A stretch of 64,000 nucleotides of DNA from Myxococcales bacterium (GCA_947491025.1 CANLIC010000005.1:1-64000), one strand, 5' to 3'. Shown: positions 20,232-28,617, numbered from the stretch's first letter. Translations and numbers: made by a program. Notes: generated from the sequence alone by a model not told the origin.

Positions 20232-21929
20232 CTACTCCGCCACCGGGGCGTCGAACGAGCCGTCCAGCACCGCCTGCTCGACGATCTCCGCCTCGGTCGA
20301 TTCGCCGCGGCAGCCGTCGGTCTCGAACGCCGTGCCTTGAACACAGGTCCGCGGGTTCCACGACAACACCGCGAAACCCGAGCCGCCCTGCGCCAGGTAG
20401 TCGTTGACGACGACGCGGTATTGACCGTCGGGTTGCAGCGGCCGATCGCCGACCATGGCGTCGATGACGCGTTGTCCGCGGCGCTGGATGGCGCGTGGTC
20501 GCCCCTGCTCGAGTTGATACTCGACGTGCGGGTTGCTCGCCTGGCAGCGAAAGCGCACGCCATAGGCCTCAACCCGCTCGCCGGCACCGCCGCGGCGGCC
20601 GTCGGAGCAGGCGTGCTCCAGCACGTCGCGCAGCGCCTCACCGCTGAGGGCGACGATGACGAGTCGGTTGCCGAAGGGGTGAATGGCCTTGATCTCGAAG
20701 TTGGTGACCGGGCCCACAGGGTAGGTGGCGCCGGTGCGCAGGCCGCCGGCGTTGATCATCGCGCCGTCGATGGGCTTGCCCTCCGCGTTGCGTGCCGCAG
20801 CGTAGCGCCAGAGCGCCCGCGCCACACGGCGGCCGTAGGTGCGGCGGCCAGGGCCGCGCAGCTCCCACGGTACCGACCGCTTGCCGACCACGACCTCCTT
20901 GGCGAAGTCCGCGCGCAAGGCCTCAACCCGGGCCGCGATGGTGTCGTCCTGCGGCATCGCATCGTCGATGGGGAGGACGCGCCACGATGAGCGCTTGCCG
21001 TCGACGCCGCCCGCCGCGTTCGCCACCAGCTCGAAGTGGCCGAGGTGCGAGAAGCGCTCGCCGGACTGGACGATGTAGGTCCGTCCGACGCGCCGCCACT
21101 CCTTCATCAGGGTGTGGGAGTGGCCTCCGAGGATGACGTCGATGTCTTGTACGCCGCGCGCCAGCTCGATGTCGTGCTCCAGGCCCAGGTGGGTGACGGC
21201 GACGATGACCTCGGCGCCCAGGCCGCGCAGGGCGGCGATGGCGCGTTTGGCCGCCGGAACCACCGCATCGTCGGGATCGCTGAAGCGCGTGTCGCCGAAC
21301 TGGCTGATGGTGCGGGTCGATGGCGTCAACAGGCCGAGAAAGCCCACCTTGAGGCCGCCGCAGTCGCGTACGACGTGTTCGTCCCAGAGCTTGCCGTCGC
21401 GGTTGTCGAGGGTCGGGCTGTCGCGCGCCAGGTTGCTGACCACGAGACGGTAGCGACGCAGCCCGAGGATCGCCTGCTTGAGGACCGCTGGGCCCGCGTC
21501 GAATTCGTGGTTGCCGAGGGTGCCGAGGTCATAGCCGGCGGCGTCGTAGAGCTGCCAGGCTTCCTTGGCGGCGCGGGCGCGGTCCTTGTCGACGCGGTCC
21601 ATGTAGCGGCCCTGCAGCACATCGCCGGCGCTGATCAGCAGCACCCCGCCGGGCCGCTCGGCGAGCCGGGCGCGCTTGTGGGCTGCGATGCGCGACAGGG
21701 TGCCAAGGTACTGCGGCGGGTCGATGCCCAGCCGCTGGCCGTCGAAGTGCGCCTCGCTGTCGTTGGTCATCAGCAGCAAGCAGCGGCGGTCGCCGCGATC
21801 GCCGCCGACGGCGCCAAGGGCACCGCCGCAACCGGCCTGCAGCAGGCCGAGGAGCGCGAGGCCGAGCGCAGCCATCGCGGTCGACCTTGCAGAGGGCCCG
21901 GGCGGTGGTGGGGTCGGGCGCGGCATCAT
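20232..21929 (-). CDS. 5'-nucleotidase/UshA-family metallophosphoesterase lipoprotein
   Basis: This 565-residue protein has a lipoprotein signal ending in LLQAGC. The N-terminal domain has the calcineurin-like metal motifs TNDSEAHFDG, SAGDVLQG, GNHEFD, AVTHLG and GGHSHT. The C-terminal domain has NAGGLRTG, LSGEALRDVLEHA and NDYLAQGGSGFAVL, typical of the 5_nucleotid_C substrate domain. It should hydrolyse nucleotides or related phosphoesters outside the inner membrane. It is the last gene of the operon and overlaps the aldolase stop by four bases (ATGA). Phosphate release from a sugar phosphate or nucleotide could connect it to the aldolase, but that is inference. Confidence 0.9.
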   Translation of the reverse strand: MMPRPTPPPPGPSARSTAMAALGLALLGLLQAGCGGALGAVGGDRGDRRCLLLMTNDSEAHFDGQRLGIDPPQYLGTLSRIAAHKRARLAERPGGVLLISAGDVLQGRYMDRVDKDRARAAKEAWQLYDAAGYDLGTLGNHEFDAGPAVLKQAILGLRRYRLVVSNLARDSPTLDNRDGKLWDEHVVRDCGGLKVGFLGLLTPSTRTISQFGDTRFSDPDDAVVPAAKRAIAALRGLGAEVIVAVTHLGLEHDIELARGVQDIDVILGGHSHTLMKEWRRVGRTYIVQSGERFSHLGHFELVANAAGGVDGKRSSWRVLPIDDAMPQDDTIAARVEALRADFAKEVVVGKRSVPWELRGPGRRTYGRRVARALWRYAAARNAEGKPIDGAMINAGGLRTGATYPVGPVTNFEIKAIHPFGNRLVIVALSGEALRDVLEHACSDGRRGGAGERVEAYGVRFRCQASNPHVEYQLEQGRPRAIQRRGQRVIDAMVGDRPLQPDGQYRVVVNDYLAQGGSGFAVLSWNPRTCVQGTAFETDGCRGESTEAEIVEQAVLDGSFDAPVAE

Positions 21930-22669
21930 CCCGCGCGTCTGGCCTTGCCTGCACGCGCCGCGGGGCCGAGCCCGGCGCGGGTGCGGCGCTGCAGCAATTC
22001 GGCGACGTCGACCTCGGGCAAGGTGCGCAGCTTGCCGAGCGGCAGGGCGCGCAGCGCGATCTCCGCCAGGTGCTCCACGAGCTCGAGGCGGAGCAGGGCC
22101 ATCTCGATGTCGTCGCCGCAGGTCAGCACGCCGTGGTGCTCAAGCGTCACCGCGTCGAAAGAAGCGGCCGCCTCCCGGAGCGCTTCCTCCTGGCTCGCGG
22201 CGCCGGGCAGGGCGTAGCGCAGCATCGGGATGCGGTCGCCGAGGGAGACGATCGCCTCGGCCAGGATCTTTGGCTCGACCTCGATGCCAGCCACAGCGAG
22301 CGCCGTCGCCGCGGGGGGATGGGCGTGGATGACGGCGTGGACATCCGGTCTCGTGGCGAAGATCGCCTTGTGCAGGGCCCACTCCGAGAACGCCTTGCGC
22401 GCGCCCTGGACCACCTTGCCGTTGGCGTCGACGACGATGAGGTCTTGCTCGCCGATCAGGCGCTTGGACATCGCCGTCGGCGTCATCAGAAAGCGGCTGG
22501 CTGGCAGGCGCAGGGAGGCGTTGCCGTCGTGGTTGGCGACCCAGCCTCGGCGGTGCAATTCATGCGTAGCATCGCAGAGGTCGCGTCGGAGCTGCGCCAG
22601 GGTGGCGTCTCCAGCGCCGGCGACGTGGCGACGGTGCAGCGCCTCGGTGCGCGGGAGTCGCTCGCTCAT
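21926..22669 (-). CDS. Class II aldolase/adducin-family protein (fuculose-phosphate-aldolase-like)
   Basis: This is a 247-residue protein. Class II aldolase features are visible: NHDGNASLRL (phosphate-binding loop), the AFSEWALH acidic residue, HAVIHAHPPA (first two zinc histidines) and LEHHGVLTCG (third). These enzymes cleave sugar phosphates such as fuculose- or rhamnulose-phosphate into dihydroxyacetone phosphate and an aldehyde. Its start overlaps the second BMC-P gene by four bases and its stop overlaps the nucleotidase start by four. Class II aldolases are signature enzymes of Planctomycetes/Verrucomicrobia-type microcompartments, so the BMC-P neighbours are telling. The tail of about 40 residues is Arg/Ala-rich. 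Confidence 0.9.
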   Translation of the reverse strand: MSERLPRTEALHRRHVAGAGDATLAQLRRDLCDATHELHRRGWVANHDGNASLRLPASRFLMTPTAMSKRLIGEQDLIVVDANGKVVQGARKAFSEWALHKAIFATRPDVHAVIHAHPPAATALAVAGIEVEPKILAEAIVSLGDRIPMLRYALPGAASQEEALREAAASFDAVTLEHHGVLTCGDDIEMALLRLELVEHLAEIALRALPLGKLRTLPEVDVAELLQRRTRAGLGPAARAGKARRAG

Positions 22670-23043
22670 GCCGCCGCTGCCTTGCCGCCGCCTTTGCTAC
22701 CGCGCTTGCTGGCGCCGCTGGCCGCCTTGGCCTGCGCGGACGCGGCGGGGGACGCTGAGAGGGCGTCAGGGGCCGTGCGGTCGACGGCGTCGACGACCCC
22801 CACAATCAAGGCTTGGACCGGGCTCTTGTCGTCGCCGAGGACCTGGCGAATGCCGTTGCCCTCGCGCATCACCACGACGAGATCGCCGGGGCCGGCCTGG
22901 GCGTGATCGACCGCCAGCAGCTCAGGGCCCACCGCCAGCTGGCCGTCGAGGTCCACAGGCTGCACCACAAAAACCGTCAGCCCGGCCAACCGTGGGTGCT
23001 TGATGGTCGAGACCACGGGGCCATGTACCCGCGCCAGAATCAT
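22666..23043 (-). CDS. EutN/CcmL-family microcompartment vertex protein (BMC-P), with basic tail
   Basis: This is a 125-residue protein. Residues 1-90 are a full EutN/CcmL domain: MILARVHGPVVSTIKHP, LAGLTVFVVQPVD, an AVDHAQAGPGDLVVV strand, and PVQALIVGVVDAVD at the end. These proteins form pentamers that cap the vertices of protein shells. The last 35 residues are an added low-complexity tail (Ala/Ser/Lys/Gly with SKRGSKGGGK) not normal for the family and reminiscent of histone-like tails. It overlaps the preceding BMC-P gene and the following aldolase gene by four bases each. Confidence 0.92.
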   Translation of the reverse strand: MILARVHGPVVSTIKHPRLAGLTVFVVQPVDLDGQLAVGPELLAVDHAQAGPGDLVVVMREGNGIRQVLGDDKSPVQALIVGVVDAVDRTAPDALSASPAASAQAKAASGASKRGSKGGGKAAAA

Positions 23044-23366
23044 GCCGCCCCCTTGGCGCCGTAGGCCGGGCCATTCCAGCGGCCATCGACCGTCGGCGCG
23101 ACGCCGTCCACCGAGTCGACGATGGCGACGATCGCGGCGTCCACCGGCACAAAGGGCTCTGGCATAGCCAGGGCCGCCTCGCGCGACTGCGTCAAGTGCA
23201 CGAGGTCGCCGACTCCGGCCTGCGTGGTGTCGGCGGCGCAGAACGGCGACCCGACGTCCTTGCCGCTGGCGTCGACCTGGACCACCCAGAGCAGGCGAAT
23301 GCCTTCCAACCCTTCGGCCTTGCGCGTCGCGACCACGCTACCGATGACCCGCGCGAGCTGCATCAC
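23040..23366 (-). CDS. EutN/CcmL-family microcompartment vertex protein (BMC-P)
   Basis: This is a 108-residue protein. It matches BMC-P: MQLARVIGSVVATRKAEGLE, RLLWVVQVDASGK, CAADTTQAGVGDLVHL, then PVDAAIVAIVDSVDG. Start is either GTG at 23366 (four-base overlap with the TPR gene) or ATG at 23363. It is clearly diverged from its neighbour, so this is a paralogous pair that may form distinct pentamers. No BMC-H or BMC-T gene is present in the window. Confidence 0.92.
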   Translation of the reverse strand: MMQLARVIGSVVATRKAEGLEGIRLLWVVQVDASGKDVGSPFCAADTTQAGVGDLVHLTQSREAALAMPEPFVPVDAAIVAIVDSVDGVAPTVDGRWNGPAYGAKGAA

Positions 23367-24298
23367 GCGCCCCCTTTCTTGTCCGGGGCGTCGGCCTTCT
23401 GACCGCGCCGGAGCTTCAGCACGATGCGCGCCGCGGCCTCAAGCGCCGCTTTGTCGCCGCGGCCTCGGCCCATGAGCAGGCCGCGCTGCAGCGCATCGAT
23501 CGCCTTGGCGCGATCGCCGATCTGCACCAGCGCCGCGCCGTGGTTGATGTGGGTCGTCCAATCCGCGCGTGGGTTCTGCGCCGCGATGGCGAACACCTCG
23601 GCGGCACGGTCCGGGCGGCCGACGCCGAGCCACGCGATGCCGAGCGACTCTTGCAGGCCGACGTCGTCGGGGCTGAATTTGAGCCCTTCGTTGAGCACAT
23701 CGAGCGCGGCCTTGTTCGCGCCCACGTCGCTGTAGAGGTCCGACAGCAGCAGGTAGGCCGCCGCGTGGCCTGCGTCGCCGGCGATGGCGGCGCGCAGCGC
23801 CTTGTCTTGGCTGTCGCGGTCGCCGGCGCGGGCGGCGATTCGCCCGACCAGCGTATGGCCATCCGGGTGCCCCGGATCCAGCGCCAGCAGCCCCTGCACC
23901 GCCTGCAGCGCGCCCTTGTCGTCGCGGCGGGCGTAGCGGGCGCGGGCGAGATCGAGGTGCGCTGCCGGTCGCAAAGGATCGCGCGCCAGCGACAGCATCA
24001 AGAGCCGCTCGGCGCCGTCGCTGTCGCCGTCGTGCAACGCCAGCGAGCCCAGGTAGTACGCCGCGTCTGGGTCGCTGGGATCGAGCGCCTGCACCCGTAG
24101 CAGCTTGCCGCGCGCCTGCGTCGAGTTGCCGCTCTCAAGCGCCACGACCGCGCCGTTGATCAGCTCAACGATCTCGCGCTCTTGGCGATTGCAGCCAGCG
24201 AGCGTGAGGCCTACCAGCCACAGCGCGAGCGCGGCCCTTCGCCGACGCCTCGGCGTGGCCACCTGCAGGCCCTCGCTCTCGGTCGTGCTCGCCGCCAT
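23363..24298 (-). CDS. TPR-repeat lipoprotein
   Basis: This 311-residue protein starts at 24298, where GGAG sits four bases upstream; an ATG at 24310 would add four residues. The signal is Arg-rich, then hydrophobic, ending in GLTLAGC, a good lipobox. The rest is about seven tetratricopeptide repeats (for example AAYYLGSLALHDGDSDGAER), ending in a basic tail. TPR lipoproteins usually scaffold envelope machines. It lies between the AgmX/PglI gene and the BMC-P genes in the same operon, which links an envelope module to the microcompartment-type proteins. Confidence 0.85.
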   Translation of the reverse strand: MAASTTESEGLQVATPRRRRRAALALWLVGLTLAGCNRQEREIVELINGAVVALESGNSTQARGKLLRVQALDPSDPDAAYYLGSLALHDGDSDGAERLLMLSLARDPLRPAAHLDLARARYARRDDKGALQAVQGLLALDPGHPDGHTLVGRIAARAGDRDSQDKALRAAIAGDAGHAAAYLLLSDLYSDVGANKAALDVLNEGLKFSPDDVGLQESLGIAWLGVGRPDRAAEVFAIAAQNPRADWTTHINHGAALVQIGDRAKAIDALQRGLLMGRGRGDKAALEAAARIVLKLRRGQKADAPDKKGGA

Positions 24299-24328
24299 GT
24301 CACTCCGCATCTCGCGCTGAGATTCAAG

Positions 24329-25795
24329 CTACTTGGAAGAGAAGCGGAACGGGTAGACCACCGTCGTGCTCGCGCCGGTGCTGGCCTGCGGGAAGCGCCA
24401 CGCCTTGACGTTGGTCAACACGCACTCTTCGACCGAGGAGTTGCCGAGGCTCGAGTTCTCGACCTTGGCTGCGCCGATGGAGCCGGTCGGCTGGATCAAG
24501 AACTTCACCGTGATGCTGCCCTCGAGCTCGGGGTTGGCCTGCAGGCCCTTCTGGTAACAAGCCTTGATGGCGCCCATCTTGCGGCGGATGTAGTCCTGGA
24601 TGACCTTCGCCGGCAGCTCGCCCGAGACGTTGCTCACCTTGCCTTGCAGCTTGATGACGTCCTGTTTGCGCTCTTTGACGTCCATCTTGACGTCCTTGCC
24701 CGCCGCCGTGTCCTTCTCCAGGTCGGCGTGGGCGACCTTCTTCTGCGTCGACTCAGAGCTGCCGACCCCGGTCTTCGGCCCAGCGGCGCCCATGAGCTTG
24801 CTGCCCTGGCCATCGGGGTCGGCGAGCACGGTCGGCCCGGCCTGCCCCTGCGGGTTGGCGGTGTCGCCCTCGTCGCCGTCGGACTCGGCAAAGAGCTTGG
24901 TGCCCGGCAGCTCGGCGGCCTTCATCGCCTCGTCGATGGCGTCGGTGGCCTTGGCCTGCTCGGCGACCAAGCGCTGCACCTCGGCCTTGCGGTCCTCCTC
25001 GCTGAGCTTGTCGAGCTTCTGGTCGATCTCCTTGGCCTCTTCTTCGGCCTTCTTGTCTTCCTTCTCTTCCTTCTCGGCCGGCGTCTCCGGCTGGGGCTCG
25101 AGCTTCGGCGGCTCCTCCTGCTTCTGCTCCGGCTCCTTCTCTTCCTCTGGCGGCTTCATTTCCTCGACGATCTCGATCTCGACCGTGCGGCGGGCCTCCT
25201 CCATGCGCTTCAAGATCTCGGCCTTGCTGCGGAAGCCGACCGTCGAGAAGGCGGCGACCAGCGGCCCACCGACCAGCGACAGCGCGGCCAGGAAGCAGAG
25301 CAGGAAGGGCAGCATCTCGCGGTTCCACAGCGAGAAGCGCGCCGGCGGCGGGACTGGGACCCGGCTGACGATGAAAGTGAAGTCGCCGTAGACCTGCACG
25401 GCGCGGGTGCCGGCCGTCAGCGCCACGACCGGGCCCTGAACGCCGCTGACCTTGCCCGCGCGGACGTCGTCGAGGTCGTGGACCTCGCCGCCCAAGATCA
25501 GGTGGCCATGGGCCTTGTCGTGATCGATGCGTAGGCCGAACTCCGCGGTCGGGTGGGGCTCGACGAGGATGGCCAGCGGCTTGCCGACCACGTCCTCGGG
25601 CATCGTGAAGGTGCCCTCAGGGCCGATCGTCACCACTTCGGGGCGCGAGAAAAAGCGCGCCGTCAGCATGTCGCCGCGCCACAGCACGGCGATGTCGACG
25701 CCCAGCTTGCCGCTCGTCGGCTCCGGCGCCTCGTCCTGGCCTGACTGCTTGAGCGCGGCCTCGAGCTCCAGCTTGCTGTCGCGGGCTTGCCTCAC
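24329..25795 (-). CDS. AgmX/PglI C-terminal domain protein (TonB-like envelope energiser)
   Basis: This is a 488-residue protein with a GTG start preceded by GGGAGGG. Residues 20-155 are a beta-rich cytoplasmic domain of the kind found in myxobacterial AgmX-like proteins. There is one membrane segment at about 160-185. A long Glu/Lys/Pro-rich stretch follows (about 200-290), predicted helical or coiled and able to span the periplasm. The C-terminal 90 residues (IRRKMGAIKACYQKGLQAN, then ENSSLGNSSVEECVL and WRFP) match the TonB-like AgmX/PglI domain with its two conserved cysteines. These proteins link inner-membrane proton-motive complexes to the outer envelope, as in gliding. No ExbB/ExbD-like partner is visible here. 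Confidence 0.88.
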   Translation of the reverse strand: MRQARDSKLELEAALKQSGQDEAPEPTSGKLGVDIAVLWRGDMLTARFFSRPEVVTIGPEGTFTMPEDVVGKPLAILVEPHPTAEFGLRIDHDKAHGHLILGGEVHDLDDVRAGKVSGVQGPVVALTAGTRAVQVYGDFTFIVSRVPVPPPARFSLWNREMLPFLLCFLAALSLVGGPLVAAFSTVGFRSKAEILKRMEEARRTVEIEIVEEMKPPEEEKEPEQKQEEPPKLEPQPETPAEKEEKEDKKAEEEAKEIDQKLDKLSEEDRKAEVQRLVAEQAKATDAIDEAMKAAELPGTKLFAESDGDEGDTANPQGQAGPTVLADPDGQGSKLMGAAGPKTGVGSSESTQKKVAHADLEKDTAAGKDVKMDVKERKQDVIKLQGKVSNVSGELPAKVIQDYIRRKMGAIKACYQKGLQANPELEGSITVKFLIQPTGSIGAAKVENSSLGNSSVEECVLTNVKAWRFPQASTGASTTVVYPFRFSSK

Positions 25796-25867
25796 CTTGG
25801 CCCTCCCTGGCAGCGGCGGGACCCACCCGCCGCGCGCGCTCTTGTCGAATCTCGGGGCGGGCGCTGG

Positions 25868-26170
25868 CTAGAGGTCGCGCGCCGAACGCACGATCTCTGC
25901 GTAGAAGTCTGTGCGGACGCGGATCAAGCTCTGACGCTTTTTCTTGTTCAGAGACTGGATGTTCTCGCCGCCCGGCTTCTGGTACTGGCCCTCGATGTGG
26001 TCCTCTTCGAAGGACAGCACGCGCGCCCCCTTCTTGCCCTTGCCTGCCTTCTCTTGCGCCAGGGCGAGCCCGGGCAGCGCGAGCATCACGAGGGCCACGA
26101 GGGCAAGAAGGTGCGTCAGCGTCCGCAGCGGCTGCGTGTGGGGCGCGTGAGGCGTCTGCATCGATCGCAT
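25868..26170 (-). CDS. Small secreted protein, first gene of the AgmX/BMC-P operon
   Basis: This is a 100-residue protein. ATG at 26170 has a perfect GGAGG upstream. The signal peptide has a long hydrophobic core ending in PGLALAQ, a signal peptidase I site. The mature 60 residues are basic with VLSFEEDHIEGQYQKP, a motif I have seen in short proteins next to AgmX/PglI genes in Myxococcota; the function is unknown. A 12-bp palindrome, CCGGCATGCCGG (26178-26189), lies just upstream of the ribosome binding site and could affect its exposure. The 72-bp gap to the next gene holds nothing recognised. Confidence 0.7.
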   Translation of the reverse strand: MRSMQTPHAPHTQPLRTLTHLLALVALVMLALPGLALAQEKAGKGKKGARVLSFEEDHIEGQYQKPGGENIQSLNKKKRQSLIRVRTDFYAEIVRSARDL

Positions 26171-26307
26171 GATCCCTCCGGCATGCCGGCGTATGGGGCC
26201 GCAGGCAGGTGCGCGAGTATAGGCGGGCTTGTGCGGCCCGCGCAACCCGCGGCGTGGGGGATCGCCGCGGCACTCGGAGGCATAGACGCATCCGGTTGGA
26301 CTTCGAT

Positions 26308-27846
26308 CTAAAGCCCCTCGTCGACCGCATGTGCCGCTGCCAGCGTCGACAACGCCGCGGCCCAAGCGGCGGCCAGGGCGGCATCGTCGCCGGCGGAGCC
26401 ACAGGTCAACGATCGCAGGTCGAGCAGCACGGCATCGGCCCGGACCCGACCGAGCCAGGGCGTCGGCAGACCTCGCAGGTCGCTTGCCAGCGCGCTGGCG
26501 GTCTTGCGGCGCGGTCGCAGGCGCAGGGCCAGCGACGGTAGGGTAGCGCCGGCCTGGCTGCCGCCGCCGATCGCTGCCTCGCTCTGGACGAGGTCTGCTG
26601 CCAGATCGAGCGCGGGCGCCCGCTCGATGGCCTCGCCGGTGGTCGCGACGAGGCGCGTGCCGAGGGCCTCTAGGGACGCGAGGTTGCGGGCGATCGCCTG
26701 CCAGAGGGGCAGCTCGTGCTCGGCGCGATCCAACAGGTGTGCCCGCAGCGTCGGCTCGAGCGCGGCCAGGGTCAGGCGGCAGGGGCGCAGCGCGCGCGCC
26801 AGCGGGCTCTTGGCGCAACGCTCGATCCAGGGCAGGCGGCCAAGCAGCAGCCCGGCCTGTGGGCCGCCGAGCAGCTTGTCGCCCGACGCAGTGACGAGGT
26901 CGGCGCCGGCCTGCAGCGCCTCGCGCAGCAACGGTTCGTCGCGCATTCCGTGTGCCGACAGGTCGCCGATGGCTCCTGAGCCGAGGTCGCAGACCAGCGG
27001 GATGGCCTCTGCCGCCGCGATGGCCGCCAGTTCGGCCACCGTGGGTGTGGCGACGAAGCCGACCTGGTCGAAGTTGCTGCGGTGCACCTGCAGGAGCAGG
27101 GCCGGCGTGTCGCCCGCGGCGCGCAAGTCGTCGATGGCGCGCTGGTAATCGGCGGCGTGGGTCCGATTGGTGGTGCCGACCTCGTACAGGCGCACGCCCG
27201 CCGCAGCCATCACCTCGGGCACGCGAAAGGAACCGCCGATCTCGACTAGTTCGCCGCGCGAGACCACCACCGCGCGCCCGGCGGCCAAGGCGTGGAGGGC
27301 CAACAGGAGCGCGGCGGCGCCGTTGTTGACGACGAGTCCGGCCTCCGCACCCGAGAGCCAGCGCAGCAATGGCTGCAGCAGCGCCTGTCGCGAGCCGCGA
27401 CCGCCGTCCTCGAGGTCCAGCTCGAGGTTGGCGTAACCGGCGCAGGCCTCCGCGATGGCGTGGATGGCTTCGGCGCTGAGCGGCGCGCGCCCGGCGTTGG
27501 TCATCAGCAGGACGCCCATCCCGTTGTGCAGGCGTCGCAAGATCGGGCCGCGCAGGGCGTCACAGCGGCTCCGCAGGTGCACGGCGATGCGCGCGTCGAC
27601 GTCCAGCGCCGCTGCCGCCGCGTCGCTCTCGGCCGCCAGCAGCTCGGCACGCAGCGCGCCGACGGCCTCGCGGGCCAGGGTCGTCGGCAGGTCATGGGCC
27701 GCGTTTACGCCGAGGTTCGACCGCAGCAGCGGGTGCGCGCGGACCTTGTCGATGGCCGGCAGGCGCCGCAGCCGCGCATGCGACGAGTGGGGCGGCAGCG
27801 AGGGCGTCGCGGAAGCGGCCAAGCGCCGCCGATCGGGGTCAGGCAT
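26308..27846 (-). CDS. selA: L-seryl-tRNA(Sec) selenium transferase
   Basis: This 512-residue protein is a PLP enzyme that converts Ser-tRNA(Sec) to Sec-tRNA(Sec). It has an N-terminal SelA domain (ARLRRLPAIDKV), TNAGRAPLS, VVNNGAAALLLAL, RGELVEIGGSFRVP and EVGTTNRTHAADY. The PLP lysine is in ASGDKLLGGPQAG (Lys324). Length is slightly above the usual 460. The start at 27846 has only a weak AAGG upstream. The gene is divergent from the DUF3105 lipoprotein. No selB, selD or tRNA(Sec) is seen nearby, so the other Sec machinery must be elsewhere if the organism uses selenocysteine. Confidence 0.93.
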   Translation of the reverse strand: MPDPDRRRLAASATPSLPPHSSHARLRRLPAIDKVRAHPLLRSNLGVNAAHDLPTTLAREAVGALRAELLAAESDAAAAALDVDARIAVHLRSRCDALRGPILRRLHNGMGVLLMTNAGRAPLSAEAIHAIAEACAGYANLELDLEDGGRGSRQALLQPLLRWLSGAEAGLVVNNGAAALLLALHALAAGRAVVVSRGELVEIGGSFRVPEVMAAAGVRLYEVGTTNRTHAADYQRAIDDLRAAGDTPALLLQVHRSNFDQVGFVATPTVAELAAIAAAEAIPLVCDLGSGAIGDLSAHGMRDEPLLREALQAGADLVTASGDKLLGGPQAGLLLGRLPWIERCAKSPLARALRPCRLTLAALEPTLRAHLLDRAEHELPLWQAIARNLASLEALGTRLVATTGEAIERAPALDLAADLVQSEAAIGGGSQAGATLPSLALRLRPRRKTASALASDLRGLPTPWLGRVRADAVLLDLRSLTCGSAGDDAALAAAWAAALSTLAAAHAVDEGL

Positions 27847-27942
27847 CGCCTTGCTCTCTCTGCGGGGCCGGCCGTGCTGGCGTCGCCGCCCTTGCGCCGT
27901 GGCTCCGTCCTGCTCAGCATCGCGCTTTCGGCGGAGGAAGTC

Positions 27943-28617
27943 ATGCACCCGATCCCTAAGATCCCCACTCCAGGCCCTGTCGCCACCCTCGCCCTGTTGG
28001 CGCTCGCCGCCGCGCTGGCGCTGCTTGGGCCCGTTGCCTGCGGTGGCGACGAGGGGCCGGCCTTGGTCGACGCTGGTGACGCCGGGCCCGAGGCCGTCGA
28101 TGTCGCCGGGGAGTTGACCGCGACAACGGCCTGCAGCTCTTGCGGCGGCAAGTGCACGGAAGAAGCGTGGATCTACGCCAAGACCTGGCACGAGAAGGGT
28201 CCAATTCAATACGCTGAGGCGCCGCCGTCGGGAGGCATCCACCACCCTTGCTGGTGGAATTGGGGCTCCTTTGCCAAAGAGGTGCCCGCGGCGCGCTTCG
28301 TCCACAACCTCGAGCATGGCGGTCTGGTGCTGACGTACGACTGCAAGGACGGCTGCGCTGCCGAGGTCGGCCAGCTCCAGGCCGCGGCGGACGCTTGGAA
28401 GGCATCGGCGACGCCGGAGACCAAGACCACGCGCGAGGCGCTGGTCACGCCTTATGCCGGCGCTGCGGCTCGCTTTGTCGCCCTCTGCTGGCAGCACCGG
28501 CTGCTGCTCGACTGCGTCGACGACTCGGCAAAGCAGGCGATTGCCGCCTTTGCGTTGAAGCACTGCCCTGAGGCGCCCGAGCAGGTCGCGGCCATGGCGC
28601 CCGACGGCTGCATGTAG
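27943..28617 (+). CDS. DUF3105 lipoprotein
   Basis: This is a 224-residue protein. ATG at 27943 follows GGAGGAAG. The signal ends near GPVACGG, a plausible lipobox, then an acidic linker. Residues 75-224 match DUF3105: PPSGGIHHPCWWNWGSF, RFVHNLEHGGLVLTYDC and RFVALCWQHR. The conserved His/Glu in HNLEHGG suggest metal binding, but the family's function is unknown. Many cysteines (CSSCGGKC, CWW, YDCKDGC) fit an exported, disulfide-bonded protein. Confidence 0.87.
   Translation: MHPIPKIPTPGPVATLALLALAAALALLGPVACGGDEGPALVDAGDAGPEAVDVAGELTATTACSSCGGKCTEEAWIYAKTWHEKGPIQYAEAPPSGGIHHPCWWNWGSFAKEVPAARFVHNLEHGGLVLTYDCKDGCAAEVGQLQAAADAWKASATPETKTTREALVTPYAGAAARFVALCWQHRLLLDCVDDSAKQAIAAFALKHCPEAPEQVAAMAPDGCM

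Noticed and set aside
20232-26170. A complete bacterial microcompartment locus
   Set aside because: Only pentamer proteins and an aldolase are present. No BMC-H or BMC-T protein, aldehyde dehydrogenase or phosphotransacylase gene was found anywhere in the window.
26308-28617. Selenocysteine-encoding TGA codons near selA
   Set aside because: Neighbouring genes end at ordinary stops with no recognisable protein sequence continuing in frame, and no SECIS-like hairpin was convincing.
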